From Clostridia bacterium (lineage in GTDB: Bacteria > Bacillota > Peptococcia > DRI-13 > UBA5745), in assembly GCA_018436095.1 (NCBI GenBank), contig JAHDMJ010000037.1:1-56500 (forward strand): a stretch of 56,500 nt of DNA, read 5' to 3'. Of this stretch, positions 1 to 8,410 are shown piece by piece. Each line of letters starts with the position of its first letter. Position 1 is the stretch's first letter. The position numbers and the translations under genes were made by a program. The notes under the pieces are model-generated. The model saw nothing but the letters and a program-made list of their open reading frames with translations. It was not told where the DNA came from and made no database searches.

Positions 1-315
1 AAAAATTCTTCGTCACTGGCCTGGCCTTCATCCTGAGATTTGGGTTTCGGCACTATTCGATGTTTCCTGGAGGTTTGCCCCTTCTTGGGGGGGCGGATTC
101 TTATATTACCACCCTTCTTCTCCTTTTGCAACTACTTTTTTCGCTTTTTTTGAATTTTTTATTAAACCATTATGCGTTAAAGCAAATTTCACCCCTATTA
201 ACTTCAAAGGAGGACTTTGGTTTAGGAATTGAGGTTGATGAAGATATCTTGCCGCTAGCCAGTAGTCCCTGCTTCAACCGGCGCCCCCCTTGCCTTCGAT
301 TGGCAGTGGCCCTGC

Positions 316-464
316 TGTGCAAAAATCGAGGTAGTGCATGGTTTTCGCGAAAATATATGCAGGCTTTTGATTGACTATTCGTATATGAAGTATGGATATT
401 CCTAATCATGTATATCTTACCCTTCATTTAATGCCATCTAATGCACTACCTCGTTTTTTGCACA
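316..464. repeat. Intergenic inverted-repeat element (type C)
   Basis: Two 24-base arms (316-339 and 441-464) are inverted copies with one mismatch, separated by about 100 bases that include a small TTTTCGCGAAAA palindrome. The arm starts TGTGCAAAAATCGAGG, resembling arms of the other intergenic elements in this window. The rest of the first 700 bases shows no convincing gene: the open frames there lack ribosome sites and recognisable domains. Confidence 0.6.
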
Positions 465-630
465 CTCAACAACAGGCCCCCCACTCAGCAACCGGCCTCT
501 TCAGCAACCAGCGCCGGCCCCGGCGTTGACCTTGCGCCGCATCGCACCGAAAGATCGCGCAACTTTTAATAACTGCACAACTGACGGCTGCCCGGCTTGC
601 AGTGGATTTACACAGTGGCTTTACTTCAAT

Positions 631-664
631 AAAAAAGGCCGGAAGGTTTCACATCCTCCCGGCC
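631..664 (-). terminator. Terminator of the sigma/anti-sigma operon
   Basis: Read on the minus strand, a GC-rich stem (GGCCGGGAGG pairing with CCTTCCGGCC, one mismatch) is followed by six T. It lies about 45 bases past the stop of the anti-sigma-type gene, so it should end that transcript. Confidence 0.8.
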
Positions 665-707
665 TGCCGCTGCTTCTATTATGGTTATGTCTCGGTAATC
701 CTCATCC

Positions 708-1604
708 TTATTGATTGAGCTGCACCAAAGACTCCGCCATCTTAATCAAATCCTCTGTAGCTACTTTGCCCATGCCGCTGAACATATACATTACATCGCC
801 GATTTGAATATCCACGCTATTGCCGTGCACTACGGCTTCATAACCTTGGATATCTATTTTCTCCAATTCGGCTTCGCTGCTGAAACTGAAAGCTGTCTCT
901 TCATCCATATAACGAATCTGGGAGTAAAGCTCCTCGGTACCATTAGTGAAATATACACCCATATACTTGCTGCCTCCCGCCGCCACGGCCTCCTCATCTT
1001 TAGGATCTCCGTAAAACTCTGCCCGGTCAAAGACAAATCCGGCGGGCAAGTAAGAAGGCAGGGCAACATCCGTGATGAAATATCCGGCGGCCTCCTCAAA
1101 GTCATCGAACTGATACTGCTCTTTTTCTTGCCCCTGCCGGTATTGCTGATGTTCTTCCGTGGTAAGCATAGTCAGGACCCCATCAATCTCCTCAAATACT
1201 ACTTCTTCGCCTTGAGCATTATAGATAGCCTGCTGATTTTTTAAGTTATCAATGGCCTTTCCTTCCGCATCAAAGATCTTCCCTTTTAACTCCTCGGGTA
1301 CAGGAATCATCTGCCGCTCATCCTCCAGCATAGTATAGCTGGCATGAGCGCCAAGGGTTGCTTCCTTAATAATACGAAAAATCTCTTCGCCATAAAGAGC
1401 TAAGGAACCACTCAACATCAGACATAAGACGGCGGCCGCCGCCACAGGCTTTCTCCATGTTTTTTTCATTATCGTTTCTCTCTCCTTTTCGGGCTGACCC
1501 AATTTATTCTTGAGCCTCCTCCAATTTTTCTCCATACTTCCTTCGGAAAAATCTACATCCCGGCATCCCTGGAGAAAATCTTTTAAAGATTCACGGTTTT
1601 GCAT
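708..1604 (-). CDS. Membrane anti-sigma-type protein (DUF4367-like)
   Basis: 298 residues. A soluble N-terminal part of about 50 residues is followed by one hydrophobic segment (about 52-70, AAAAVLCLMLSGSLALYG) and a long extracytoplasmic domain. The end of that domain, with YLPAGFVFD and a final MAESLVQLNQ, resembles DUF4367 domains found in regulators paired with ECF sigma factors. The gene overlaps the 3' end of the upstream sigma gene by 22 bases, as in sigma/anti-sigma operons. The inferred role is to hold the sigma factor at the membrane until an envelope signal arrives. The N-terminal part lacks a clear HxxxCxxC zinc motif, so the binding mode is not assigned. Confidence 0.75.
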   Translation of the reverse strand: MQNRESLKDFLQGCRDVDFSEGSMEKNWRRLKNKLGQPEKERETIMKKTWRKPVAAAAVLCLMLSGSLALYGEEIFRIIKEATLGAHASYTMLEDERQMIPVPEELKGKIFDAEGKAIDNLKNQQAIYNAQGEEVVFEEIDGVLTMLTTEEHQQYRQGQEKEQYQFDDFEEAAGYFITDVALPSYLPAGFVFDRAEFYGDPKDEEAVAAGGSKYMGVYFTNGTEELYSQIRYMDEETAFSFSSEAELEKIDIQGYEAVVHGNSVDIQIGDVMYMFSGMGKVATEDLIKMAESLVQLNQ

Positions 1605-2113
1605 ACCAAGCCTACCTCGCTTTCCAGCATCTTCATCAGCTTTTTTAATCCCCGGTGGATAATCACTCCCACATTGGACTCGCTTATTCCCATGATTTTA
1701 GCAATCTCATTGTTTTTTAGCTCTGTGGCAAATCTCAGGGAGAGCACTTGCCTTTCCTTATCCTTTAGCTGGGCCATCGCTCTGATTAATTCCCGATGCT
1801 CCTCTTTTTGCAAAGTGATTTCCAGAGGCGAGCTGCCGGGAGAAGCCAAACTTAAAATATCGTCGAGAGGAAGAAAAAACTTGCGTTTCTTGCTTCGCAG
1901 ATAATCGTTGACTACATTTCTGGCAATGCCCACCAGCCAGGCCTCCAAGGGAGATTGTTCGGGCCGGTAAGTTGACCAGCCTTTCATGGCTTTTTCAAAA
2001 ACGGTATTAACCAGCTCCTCAGCATCAAAATGGTTGTTGATACGGAAGCAGATGTAGTTATATATTTTCTTGTAATGCTGCCGGTAGATTTTCTCCAGTA
2101 AGTCCATATCCAT
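1583..2113 (-). CDS. ECF RNA polymerase sigma factor
   Basis: 176 residues, normal for the ECF family. Region 2 is seen in YRQHYKKIYNYICFRI, DAEELVNTVFEKA and WLVGIARNVVNDYLR. Region 4 is seen in LKDKERQVLSLRFA and the helix-turn-helix NNEIAKIMGISESNVGVII. The ATG at 2113 follows AAGGAAGG at good distance. Upstream sits a sequence matching an ECF-type promoter (TGTAAG-N16-CGTATA), suggesting autoregulation. The co-transcribed downstream gene encodes a membrane anti-sigma-type protein. The regulon cannot be told from this window. Confidence 0.93.
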   Translation of the reverse strand: MDMDLLEKIYRQHYKKIYNYICFRINNHFDAEELVNTVFEKAMKGWSTYRPEQSPLEAWLVGIARNVVNDYLRSKKRKFFLPLDDILSLASPGSSPLEITLQKEEHRELIRAMAQLKDKERQVLSLRFATELKNNEIAKIMGISESNVGVIIHRGLKKLMKMLESEVGLVCKTVNL

Positions 2114-2173
2114 GTGTTCTGCCTTCCTTGGTTACCAGGGCCCTGGTTGCTCAAGTTTGTTTCTACACTATGT

Positions 2174-2201
2174 TATACGTAAATTTTTCGTTAATCTTAC
2201 A
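2174..2201 (-). promoter_or_regulatory. Candidate ECF-type autoregulatory promoter
   Basis: On the minus strand TGTAAG (2201-2196) and CGTATA (2179-2174) are separated by 16 bases, the layout used by ECF sigma factors of the SigW/SigM type. It lies about 60 bases upstream of the sigma gene. Confidence 0.45.
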
Positions 2202-2218
2202 AATTTCTAATCCGCTCA

Positions 2219-2247
2219 TTGAGTTTTTTTATCCTCTATTATATACT
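2219..2247 (+). promoter_or_regulatory. Sigma-A-type promoter of the PLP enzyme gene
   Basis: TTGAGT at 2219-2224 and TATACT at 2242-2247 are separated by 17 bases. The ribosome site GAGGAGAG and the ATG at 2295 follow. Confidence 0.6.
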
Positions 2248-2294
2248 TACTTTAATTGCCTTCGCCCAAAATTATCGTATGAGGAGAGATTGCC

Positions 2295-3764
2295 ATGATC
2301 GATTTGACCATTCATAAAGAGAACCTGGCTAAAAATATTAAACTGGCCAAGGATCATCAAGTCATCATCCCCACGCTCAGTCAAATGAAGCATCCGGAAA
2401 ATATTCCTTCCTATATAAAGGAACAATTAAAAGACGTTGGGCTTTGGGATATTAACCCCCTAAATTTATTCCGTATCACTTGGAAAAACGAGCCTAAAGA
2501 AAAGGGAGGCCTTTTTGGCGGCCCTAATTTTATTGAATTGCCTAAATCCCTCACCGGCGTAGACGCCCGCATTATTTGCCTGGTGGGCAAATGGTTCCCC
2601 ACGGGCTGCCACAAGGTAGGCGCTTCTTTTGGCTGCCTGGTTCCCCGGCTGGTTACCGGCCAGTTTGACGCCACTTATCATAAGGCTGTTTGGCCCTCCA
2701 CCGGCAACTACTGCCGGGGCGGCGCTTTTAATTCCAAGCTGTTGTCCGTTCCTTCCGTAGCTATTTTGCCGGAAGGCATGAGCAAAGAGCGTTTTGACTG
2801 GCTCAATTCTATTGCCGGCGAAGTCATTGCCACCCCCGGCTGTGAAAGCAACGTTAAAGAAATCTTTGACAAGACCTGGGAACTGCGGACCACCCGGCAG
2901 GACGTGATGATCTTCAACCAATTTGAAGAAATGGGCAACCACCTTTGGCATTACGAAGTCACCGGCAATGCCATCAAGGATGCCTTTGAATCCATCAAGG
3001 GCGAGAAAGGCCGGCTGGCGGCAGCTTGCTTTACCTCCGGTTCCGCCGGCACCATGGGCTGCGGCGATTTCCTGAAGGAGCAATATCCCGGCATGAAGCT
3101 GGCTGTGGGCGAGGCCCTGCAGTGTCCCACTTTATTGAACAACGGCTATGGCGATCACCGCATTGAGGGTATCGGCGATAAGCATATACCCTGGATTCAC
3201 AACGTCAAAAATACCGACATGGTTATCGCCATTGACGACGACGACAGCCAGCATTTGCTGAGAATGTTCAACGAAGAAGCCGGCAAAGAATATTTGATCA
3301 ACGAAGCCGGCGTGGATCCTGCTGTAGTAGAAAGCCTGAGCTTGCTGGGTATTTCCGGTATTGCCAATGTGCTTTGCGCAATTAAAACCGCCAAATACTA
3401 CGAGCTTACTGAGGACGATGTGGTCGCAACGGTTCTGACAGACTCCGCCGCCATGTACGGTTCCCGCATTCAGGAACTGGCTGAGGAAGAAGGCTCCTAC
3501 AGCCAATTGAAAGCCTGCATGGATTTCAACCGCCATATGCGGGGCATCCGTACAGACAGCATGGAAGAATTGACCTATCCTGCAAGAAAACGTCTGCATA
3601 ATTTGAAATACTACACCTGGGTAGAGCAGCAAGGCAGAAGTGCGGAAGAGTTGGACGAACTGTGGTACGGCTATGAAGAAACCTGGGGAGCCGTACATAA
3701 GCAGGCCGCTGCCATCGACGCTTTAATCGAGGAATTCAATCACCAGACAGGTTTGTTAAAATAA
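2295..3764 (+). CDS. PLP-dependent lyase/synthase-like enzyme, fold type II
   Basis: 489 residues related to the tryptophan synthase beta/cysteine synthase superfamily. The Schiff-base lysine is probably Lys107 in GCHKVGASFG. A substrate-binding STGNYCRGGA loop and a GSAGTMGCG phosphate-binding loop follow. Family members act on amino acids by beta-elimination or replacement. The substrate cannot be named: the sequence matches neither a plain CysK nor a TrpB pattern, and the protein is longer than CysK. It is monocistronic, with its own promoter and a following hairpin. The neighbouring opine dehydrogenase faces it convergently, so a metabolic link is possible but unproven. Confidence 0.8.
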   Translation: MIDLTIHKENLAKNIKLAKDHQVIIPTLSQMKHPENIPSYIKEQLKDVGLWDINPLNLFRITWKNEPKEKGGLFGGPNFIELPKSLTGVDARIICLVGKWFPTGCHKVGASFGCLVPRLVTGQFDATYHKAVWPSTGNYCRGGAFNSKLLSVPSVAILPEGMSKERFDWLNSIAGEVIATPGCESNVKEIFDKTWELRTTRQDVMIFNQFEEMGNHLWHYEVTGNAIKDAFESIKGEKGRLAAACFTSGSAGTMGCGDFLKEQYPGMKLAVGEALQCPTLLNNGYGDHRIEGIGDKHIPWIHNVKNTDMVIAIDDDDSQHLLRMFNEEAGKEYLINEAGVDPAVVESLSLLGISGIANVLCAIKTAKYYELTEDDVVATVLTDSAAMYGSRIQELAEEEGSYSQLKACMDFNRHMRGIRTDSMEELTYPARKRLHNLKYYTWVEQQGRSAEELDELWYGYEETWGAVHKQAAAIDALIEEFNHQTGLLK

Positions 3765-3781
3765 ACAAAGGGCTGTGCATA

Positions 3782-3871
3782 AGAAAAGAGCCTGCAATAC
3801 AGGCGCTTTTCTATGAAAAGAGGGTAGTAAATCCGGCAAGTCTAAAAAACTTGTTCGGATTTACTACCCTC
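3782..3871. terminator. Back-to-back hairpins between convergent genes
   Basis: A first hairpin (3782-3812, arms AGAAAAGAGCCTG and CAGGCGCTTTTCT, one mismatch) follows the PLP gene. A second very long hairpin (3820-3871) has arms starting GAGGGTAGTAAATCC. On the minus strand it is followed by TTTTC, so it probably ends the opine dehydrogenase transcript. Confidence 0.7.
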
Positions 3872-3898
3872 TATCATTCACCAGTTTCCTGTTATGTC

Positions 3899-5014
3899 TT
3901 ATAGTTCCCCTTCTAAAATATATCTTCTGATATTTTTCAAATCCATATTTTCAAGACCCATATGCTTTACTGACCGCCCGGCGCTCATATAGTCTGTTTG
4001 ATGAAGGAGAGACCCCAGCATAATAATCGAATCAATCGTCGGCGTAGGAACGTGGCTGAGCTTCCCGAGGGAGGCAATGGGAACAAGGCTCATTGGGATG
4101 TCTTCCGTGATATAGCGTGTAAACGTTGTCTTAGGAGCCTTGATATTATCATATCCTCTGTTATTGCGTATGGCTTCAAATAACGTTCTTCCATTGGCAT
4201 CGTAAGCGGTATAGAGCCATTCTCTCGCCGTCATTGCTCTAAACCCCAATGATTCAGCCACGTGCACTCTCTCTTTGTCCATGCTTTCAAGTATTATGGC
4301 AACTGACGAAGTAATTCCTTCCGTATAGAAATCAAAATTACCATTGGTGCTTTCTATTCTTGCGGCATTTAAGACAGTGACAGCAGGGTGAAAAATCGCG
4401 CCGATATTGTCCAGGCTTGTTTTCATCACATTGTCCCCAGGGACAAATTGCGGGAACACCGTGCGAAGTTTTCCCACAACTTCCGGGGTTCGGTGGGCAG
4501 GAATAGCGGCCACCGGTATGCTGTTTTTGGTTCGAAAAATTTGGGTTTGCGCAGGATTGATGGATCTGCTTGCATACAGGAGCGTCTGCGCTTCACATAT
4601 GACAACATTGGCTGTGCAATGATTACTCCTTAAAACATTTAAGACTTCCAAAGCGCCGCCTGTCCGTCCGGGATTCAGGATAATGATTTGGTTGTCGACA
4701 ACATGAGGGGCAAGCTGTTCTGCAATAAAGCGGTGTCCTGTAGCAGGAACCACAACCATGAGGATGTCCCTGCCAAGAATCGCTTTTTGAATATCGTTGG
4801 TAACGACATCGATTTGTGCAAATCCATTGGGGCCATCATTGCAAATAAGCTCTATGCCTCCGAGATTTTGAATCGCAGAGATCCGTTCCACTCCCCGATT
4901 GTACAAGCTTACATCGACCCCAAGCAGGCGAAGATGTGCGGCCATGGCTGTTCCACCGTGCCCTGCGCCGATAACTGCAAATTTTGGCAAGGACATATTA
5001 TTATTTTCTTTCAT
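3899..5014 (-). CDS. NAD(P)-dependent opine dehydrogenase family protein
   Basis: 371 residues. The N-terminal Rossmann domain has a GAGHGGTA dinucleotide loop at residues 16-23. The C-terminal half carries the octopine/nopaline dehydrogenase helical domain, with the catalytic His probably in IGAIFHPAV. These enzymes reductively join an alpha-keto acid to the amino group of an amino acid, or the reverse. The ATG at 5014 is chosen over the ORF start at 5050 because AGGGGTGATGTG precedes it. The gene follows the B12-binding protein gene by 54 bases on the same strand and is probably co-transcribed. Substrates are unknown. No nicotianamine-synthase-like gene is nearby, so a metallophore role is not supported. 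Confidence 0.85.
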   Translation of the reverse strand: MKENNNMSLPKFAVIGAGHGGTAMAAHLRLLGVDVSLYNRGVERISAIQNLGGIELICNDGPNGFAQIDVVTNDIQKAILGRDILMVVVPATGHRFIAEQLAPHVVDNQIIILNPGRTGGALEVLNVLRSNHCTANVVICEAQTLLYASRSINPAQTQIFRTKNSIPVAAIPAHRTPEVVGKLRTVFPQFVPGDNVMKTSLDNIGAIFHPAVTVLNAARIESTNGNFDFYTEGITSSVAIILESMDKERVHVAESLGFRAMTAREWLYTAYDANGRTLFEAIRNNRGYDNIKAPKTTFTRYITEDIPMSLVPIASLGKLSHVPTPTIDSIIMLGSLLHQTDYMSAGRSVKHMGLENMDLKNIRRYILEGEL

Positions 5015-5068
5015 CACATCACCCCTGCTTATTATTTTTTTCTCACGCAATAGAAGTGCCGGTTGATC

Positions 5069-6973
5069 TCAAAGACGGTTAACATTTTTTTGCGTTAATA
5101 CATATTCAATTTCCCTGAGGTTTTTCAACCCATAATCCACTACTTTATCGGATTTTATGGGCTTATTGTTGGCATCAACAACCTTTAAACCGCCCTTTAT
5201 AGGCCTTGTCTTCCATGCCTTGGCATATCTAAACTCATCAGTTTCCTTCCATAAATAAGGGACAGGCAAAAACCCTGCTGCAAAAATCTTATAAAAACCT
5301 TCTGCTGAATATGGATTGGCGATATTTTTTTCAATGCCGGCAATAATCGTTCCTGCAGAATCCATCAGTTCAAGCATAAGCTCTTGAACATCCATATTTC
5401 TGCTCATATCTTCTATTTTTTGATTCCTGCGCAGCCTTCTATATTCTTGCAAAGCATGCTGGGTGATTTTTATGCTTTCATTAATGACATCAGGCGTTGC
5501 TAAATGGGAAGCCTCCGAATAACTTACCACATGAATAATGGGCGGGCTTGTCTCATTATGCGGGTCAATATCATCCATTAGCGCCGTTACAGCTGCCAAC
5601 TGTATTTTGGCCTCTTCTATATCAGAGCTGAAATAGTCGATTCCAGCCCTTGGCTGAAGTAAAACCCTGAAGTTTGCATCTTCCAGACCTTTGATCAGCC
5701 CAATCATAGCCCTGGATTTTGCCAAATCTTGAATTCCCCAGGTAAGACGGGGAGTGTTTAGCATGTTTTGCAATATCAATGTCTTTATACCTATTTTTTT
5801 GGCAAGTTTAGCGCATAAATAGGCTGAAACAATATACGTTACATCGTCTGCGCCCCTAAAGGCAAAATGGTGGGGTACGTTTGGTTCAAAGGGTTTATTT
5901 GTCATTGCAATATATTTCAGGGTTTCAATATGCTGTTTTAAATTTGTTAATAGGTCGTAGGGACCTCTTTCGTCCAGTTTATTGAACCACCATAGGGATA
6001 AGGCATGCCAGCAAATATTAAGGGTATTTTCGTGCATCTCCGCCAACTGTGGTATGTCCTTTGTCCCGGCATAGGTTCTTAATAGCAAAGGTCTTGAAGC
6101 CTGCCATATCATCCGGTATTCTTCCGGTGAGTTGATGGGCACGCCGCCGCCATTGGGCCTATCTTCCCAGTCTTCGCCAAAATTAGATTGGGTTAATTGA
6201 GAACTTCCGATTGATAAAATATCCAGGTAGTTCGTATCTGCTAAATATTTTGCCCACGAGATGAATTCTTTGACGGAGTCCAGCCGATCAACAGAAGAAG
6301 AATAAGGCCCTACATGGGCGCGTATCAGCGGAAAGAAGGGCGTCTTCATATTAAAATCAATTCTCTTTTCGACTGTATCCTTAAAAGTGCCGAAGCCTTC
6401 ATATCTGGAACGGTCCACCGGCTTAAACTGGTTATAATGCCCGGCGTTAATGATGTCTTTACCGAAGGCCATGCGTTGGTCATCATACAAGCTGCTCTCG
6501 ATCATGTCCTTTGGTATTTTCTCTTCAGGGATGTCCATTTTTATTAATGTTTCGCGTATGTTTTCACCACTTTTAAACGTTCTGACGAAGCCCCTGTGTT
6601 CTCTTTCAATCACCAGACATGATCCTGGGAGCCCGCCAAAGAAAACGGACTTAATAGCCCCTCCCTGGTGATAAAACATATTACTTTTTTCAAGCTCATA
6701 CATAAAGCGGCCTACCATGTTGACGGCTTCATCCTGATCCAATCTATAGCTGAGGCCAATACGATTAATTCCATTACTGCGAATCCAATCTAATACCACC
6801 CGGCGATTGGCCTCGTATCTAAAATCATTCATTGCCTCTTCAATAGCTTCTTCAGCGACCATTACGGTATACCCGCAGGAACGCAGCAGTTCAGCAACCG
6901 TGTTAATGCCTAATGTATGCGCATCGAGGGATGGTTTGATAAGAGCGAATATATCCGTATCTAATGCAAACAT
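5069..6973 (-). CDS. Cobalamin-binding mutase-like protein
   Basis: 634 residues. The N-terminus carries the B12-binding Rossmann signature: D17-x-H19-x-x-G22 in SLDAHTLG, a Ser in GLSYRL (about 75) and a glycine pair in FFGGLPG (113-114). This implies base-off/His-on cobalamin binding. The remaining roughly 450 residues look like an alpha/beta barrel and vaguely recall the glutamate mutase large subunit (PNGGGVPINSPEEYRMI, HHFAFRGADD). That suggests a carbon-skeleton or amino mutase with cofactor and catalytic domains on one chain. The ATG follows AAGGAAGG. It is the first gene of an operon with the opine dehydrogenase. The reaction is not known, and the barrel assignment is inference. Confidence 0.65.
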   Translation of the reverse strand: MFALDTDIFALIKPSLDAHTLGINTVAELLRSCGYTVMVAEEAIEEAMNDFRYEANRRVVLDWIRSNGINRIGLSYRLDQDEAVNMVGRFMYELEKSNMFYHQGGAIKSVFFGGLPGSCLVIEREHRGFVRTFKSGENIRETLIKMDIPEEKIPKDMIESSLYDDQRMAFGKDIINAGHYNQFKPVDRSRYEGFGTFKDTVEKRIDFNMKTPFFPLIRAHVGPYSSSVDRLDSVKEFISWAKYLADTNYLDILSIGSSQLTQSNFGEDWEDRPNGGGVPINSPEEYRMIWQASRPLLLRTYAGTKDIPQLAEMHENTLNICWHALSLWWFNKLDERGPYDLLTNLKQHIETLKYIAMTNKPFEPNVPHHFAFRGADDVTYIVSAYLCAKLAKKIGIKTLILQNMLNTPRLTWGIQDLAKSRAMIGLIKGLEDANFRVLLQPRAGIDYFSSDIEEAKIQLAAVTALMDDIDPHNETSPPIIHVVSYSEASHLATPDVINESIKITQHALQEYRRLRRNQKIEDMSRNMDVQELMLELMDSAGTIIAGIEKNIANPYSAEGFYKIFAAGFLPVPYLWKETDEFRYAKAWKTRPIKGGLKVVDANNKPIKSDKVVDYGLKNLREIEYVLTQKNVNRL

Positions 6974-7150
6974 TATAGTCCTTCCTTAGTTTAATCATAA
7001 AATTTATTCGGAGCGGTCACGGCATGCTAATTTACCTTGATGAAACCCTGTTTGGCAGCCCAGGAAAATAATCATAAATAAATTTAATTGTACCCCAAAG
7101 TCGGAGTAAAATCAATGATAGAAGAAATTGGCAGCATCAGATAGGCATAG

Positions 7151-7339
7151 CTTTCTTTAGCGGAACGTCAACGCTTTTGGAGATATTTTATATGGATTTC
7201 TGAGGAAGAAACAAAAGAGAGTCAGTTAAATGATATGGAGTGGATTTATAGCAGAATTACGGTGGCCGTTATTGCGGGATTTATAACTTTATCCAAAAAA
7301 ATAGAGCTTCTCAAACAGAGCGGAAAAGAAGGCTGGTAA
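7151..7339 (+). pseudogene. Short unrecognised gene remnant
   Basis: An open frame of about 62 codons follows a TAG at 7148. Its only ATG (7235) leaves 34 residues (MEWIYSRITVAVIAGFITLS and a basic tail). No ribosome site precedes it. It resembles the end of a decayed gene. The remainder of the 6974-7463 gap shows nothing else except the tRNA promoter. Confidence 0.25.
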
Positions 7340-7420
7340 TTTTCATAATGACAGAAACTAATGCAGCAGCGAATCTGGTGGCGATTCAATTCCCGGTCCA
7401 GTAAAAAAACAATAAAAGCA

Positions 7421-7449
7421 TTGAGTTTTTATTATAAATCGTTTACAAT
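7421..7449 (+). promoter_or_regulatory. tRNA promoter
   Basis: TTGAGT (7421-7426) and TACAAT (7444-7449) have a 17-base spacer and lie 14 bases upstream of the mature tRNA. Confidence 0.65.
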
Positions 7450-7463
7450 AGCATTTGTGATAC

Positions 7464-7537
7464 GCGCCCGTAGCTCAGCCGGATAGAGCGGCCGCCTCCT
7501 AAGCGGCAGGTCGGACGTTCGAATCGTCTCGGGTGCG
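7464..7537 (+). tRNA. tRNA-Arg (anticodon CCT)
   Basis: A full cloverleaf can be folded. The acceptor arms are GCGCCCG and CGGGTGC, the D arm is in GCTCAGCCGGATAGAGC, and the anticodon stem GCCGC/GCGGC encloses CTCCTAA with anticodon CCT, which reads AGG. The T arm contains GTTCGAATC. The discriminator base is G and CCA is not encoded. A hairpin terminator follows within 12 bases. Confidence 0.95.
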
Positions 7538-7747
7538 CTATAAAAAAGGCCGGTTGCGAAAGCAGCCGGTCTTTATTTATCCCAGCCTAAGATTTGAACG
7601 TCCGACCTATCAAGGACGTTCGTCGAAGACTTGGTTTTGCGCCAGCAAAACCTTAGTCGCAGTCTCGAGCCAGCGGGCCGCGCTGTGCGAGAGTATCGTC
7701 TCGGGTGCGCTATAAATAAAGGCCGGTTGCGAAAGCAGCCGGTCTTT
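7523..7747 (+). repeat. Direct repeat of tRNA 3' end plus terminator (att-like)
   Basis: The block 7523-7574 (last 15 bases of the tRNA gene and its terminator) recurs almost unchanged at 7695-7747, 172 bases downstream. The stretch between has two small inverted repeats (GAACGTCC/GGACGTTC at 7596-7621, GGTTTTGC/GCAAAACC at 7633-7652) and an inverted copy of the tRNA T-arm region (7591-7607). Duplication of a tRNA 3' end is the usual footprint of integration or excision of an element. No integrase gene is present. Confidence 0.6.
7548..7575 (+). terminator. tRNA transcript terminator
   Basis: The stem GGCCGGTTGC/GCAGCCGGTC encloses a GAAA loop and is followed by TTTATTTAT. A second copy of the same hairpin lies at 7721-7744. 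Confidence 0.75.
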
Positions 7748-7806
7748 TCACATGCCCTTTCAAGTGTATTGCCCCCTTTCATAAAGAGAAGGATTTTCGC
7801 CAAAAA

Positions 7807-8265
7807 TCACTTAACGCACGGCAGACCCTTTACCTTTTCCCGCACGTCTCGAAACTCCTGGGGTACGGCCTCTTCATTCATGTCCGAATGGACTGAACAG
7901 GTGCCGGCTTTTTTTGCGGTTTCATAATACCAGTGTTTGTACTCCAGCATCTTTAGCGTTTGCTGCATTTGTTCAATTTGCTTTATGACAGCTCGACGCT
8001 GGTTGTCCACAAAATTCAGCCGCTGCTCAATGGTCGAATCCCCTTCAATACACCAATCGATAAACACTTTTATATCTTTAATCACCATTCCGGCTTGTTT
8101 GAGGCATTCAATGACAGCCAGGTACTCAAAGTCTGCATCCTTGAACATGCGAATGCCACCGCCGGAACGCTCCACAAAGGGGAGCAATCCCTCTTTGTCG
8201 TAGTATCTAAGTGTGGAGGGGGCCACATTCAGTTTTTTTGCCATTTCTCCCACAGTATATATCAT
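7807..8265 (-). CDS. MerR family transcriptional regulator
   Basis: 152 residues. The N-terminal winged helix is plain: YTVGEMAKKLNVAPSTLRYY and KEGLLPF, with IRMFKDADFEYL following. A coiled-coil dimerisation helix (about 75-120) and a short C-terminal effector segment come next. There is only one Cys in the effector region, so a metal-binding mercury type is unlikely. It diverges from the RibD-C/cupin/aldo-keto reductase operon, whose promoter has the 19-base spacer typical of MerR targets. It therefore probably controls that operon in response to a small organic or redox signal. Confidence 0.9.
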   Translation of the reverse strand: MIYTVGEMAKKLNVAPSTLRYYDKEGLLPFVERSGGGIRMFKDADFEYLAVIECLKQAGMVIKDIKVFIDWCIEGDSTIEQRLNFVDNQRRAVIKQIEQMQQTLKMLEYKHWYYETAKKAGTCSVHSDMNEEAVPQEFRDVREKVKGLPCVK

Positions 8266-8312
8266 CGTTTACTCCCTTACTCCCTCATTTCAAAAAATTC
8301 ATCTTACCGTTA

Positions 8313-8343
8313 TTGACTTAAAGTCAACTTCAAGTTGTATACT
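8313..8343 (+). promoter_or_regulatory. MerR-type promoter/operator (19-bp spacer)
   Basis: TTGACT (8313-8318) and TATACT (8338-8343) are 19 bases apart. The spacer holds the dyad-rich sequence AAGTCAACTTCAAGTT. The overlong spacer with near-consensus hexamers is the hallmark of MerR-activated promoters. Confidence 0.8.
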
Positions 8344-8410
8344 TTAATTTATATTACAGGCTTTATTATAGCGACGCAACGATTCATCGTCAATTAGAAG
8401 GAGGAACGAC

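Noticed and set aside
60-374. A 104-codon open frame with a leucine-rich start near the left edge.
   Set aside because: Poly-T-driven leucine runs, no ribosome site, no recognisable domain, and it overlaps one arm of an inverted-repeat element.
3899-6973. A staphylopine/pseudopaline-type metallophore cluster, suggested by the opine dehydrogenase.
   Set aside because: No nicotianamine-synthase-like gene, histidine racemase or matching transporter is present.
7373-7415. GGTGGCGATTCAATTCCCGGTCC upstream of tRNA-Arg, resembling a tRNA T arm, as a tRNA fragment.
   Set aside because: Only an arm-length likeness; no acceptor or anticodon stem can be paired around it.
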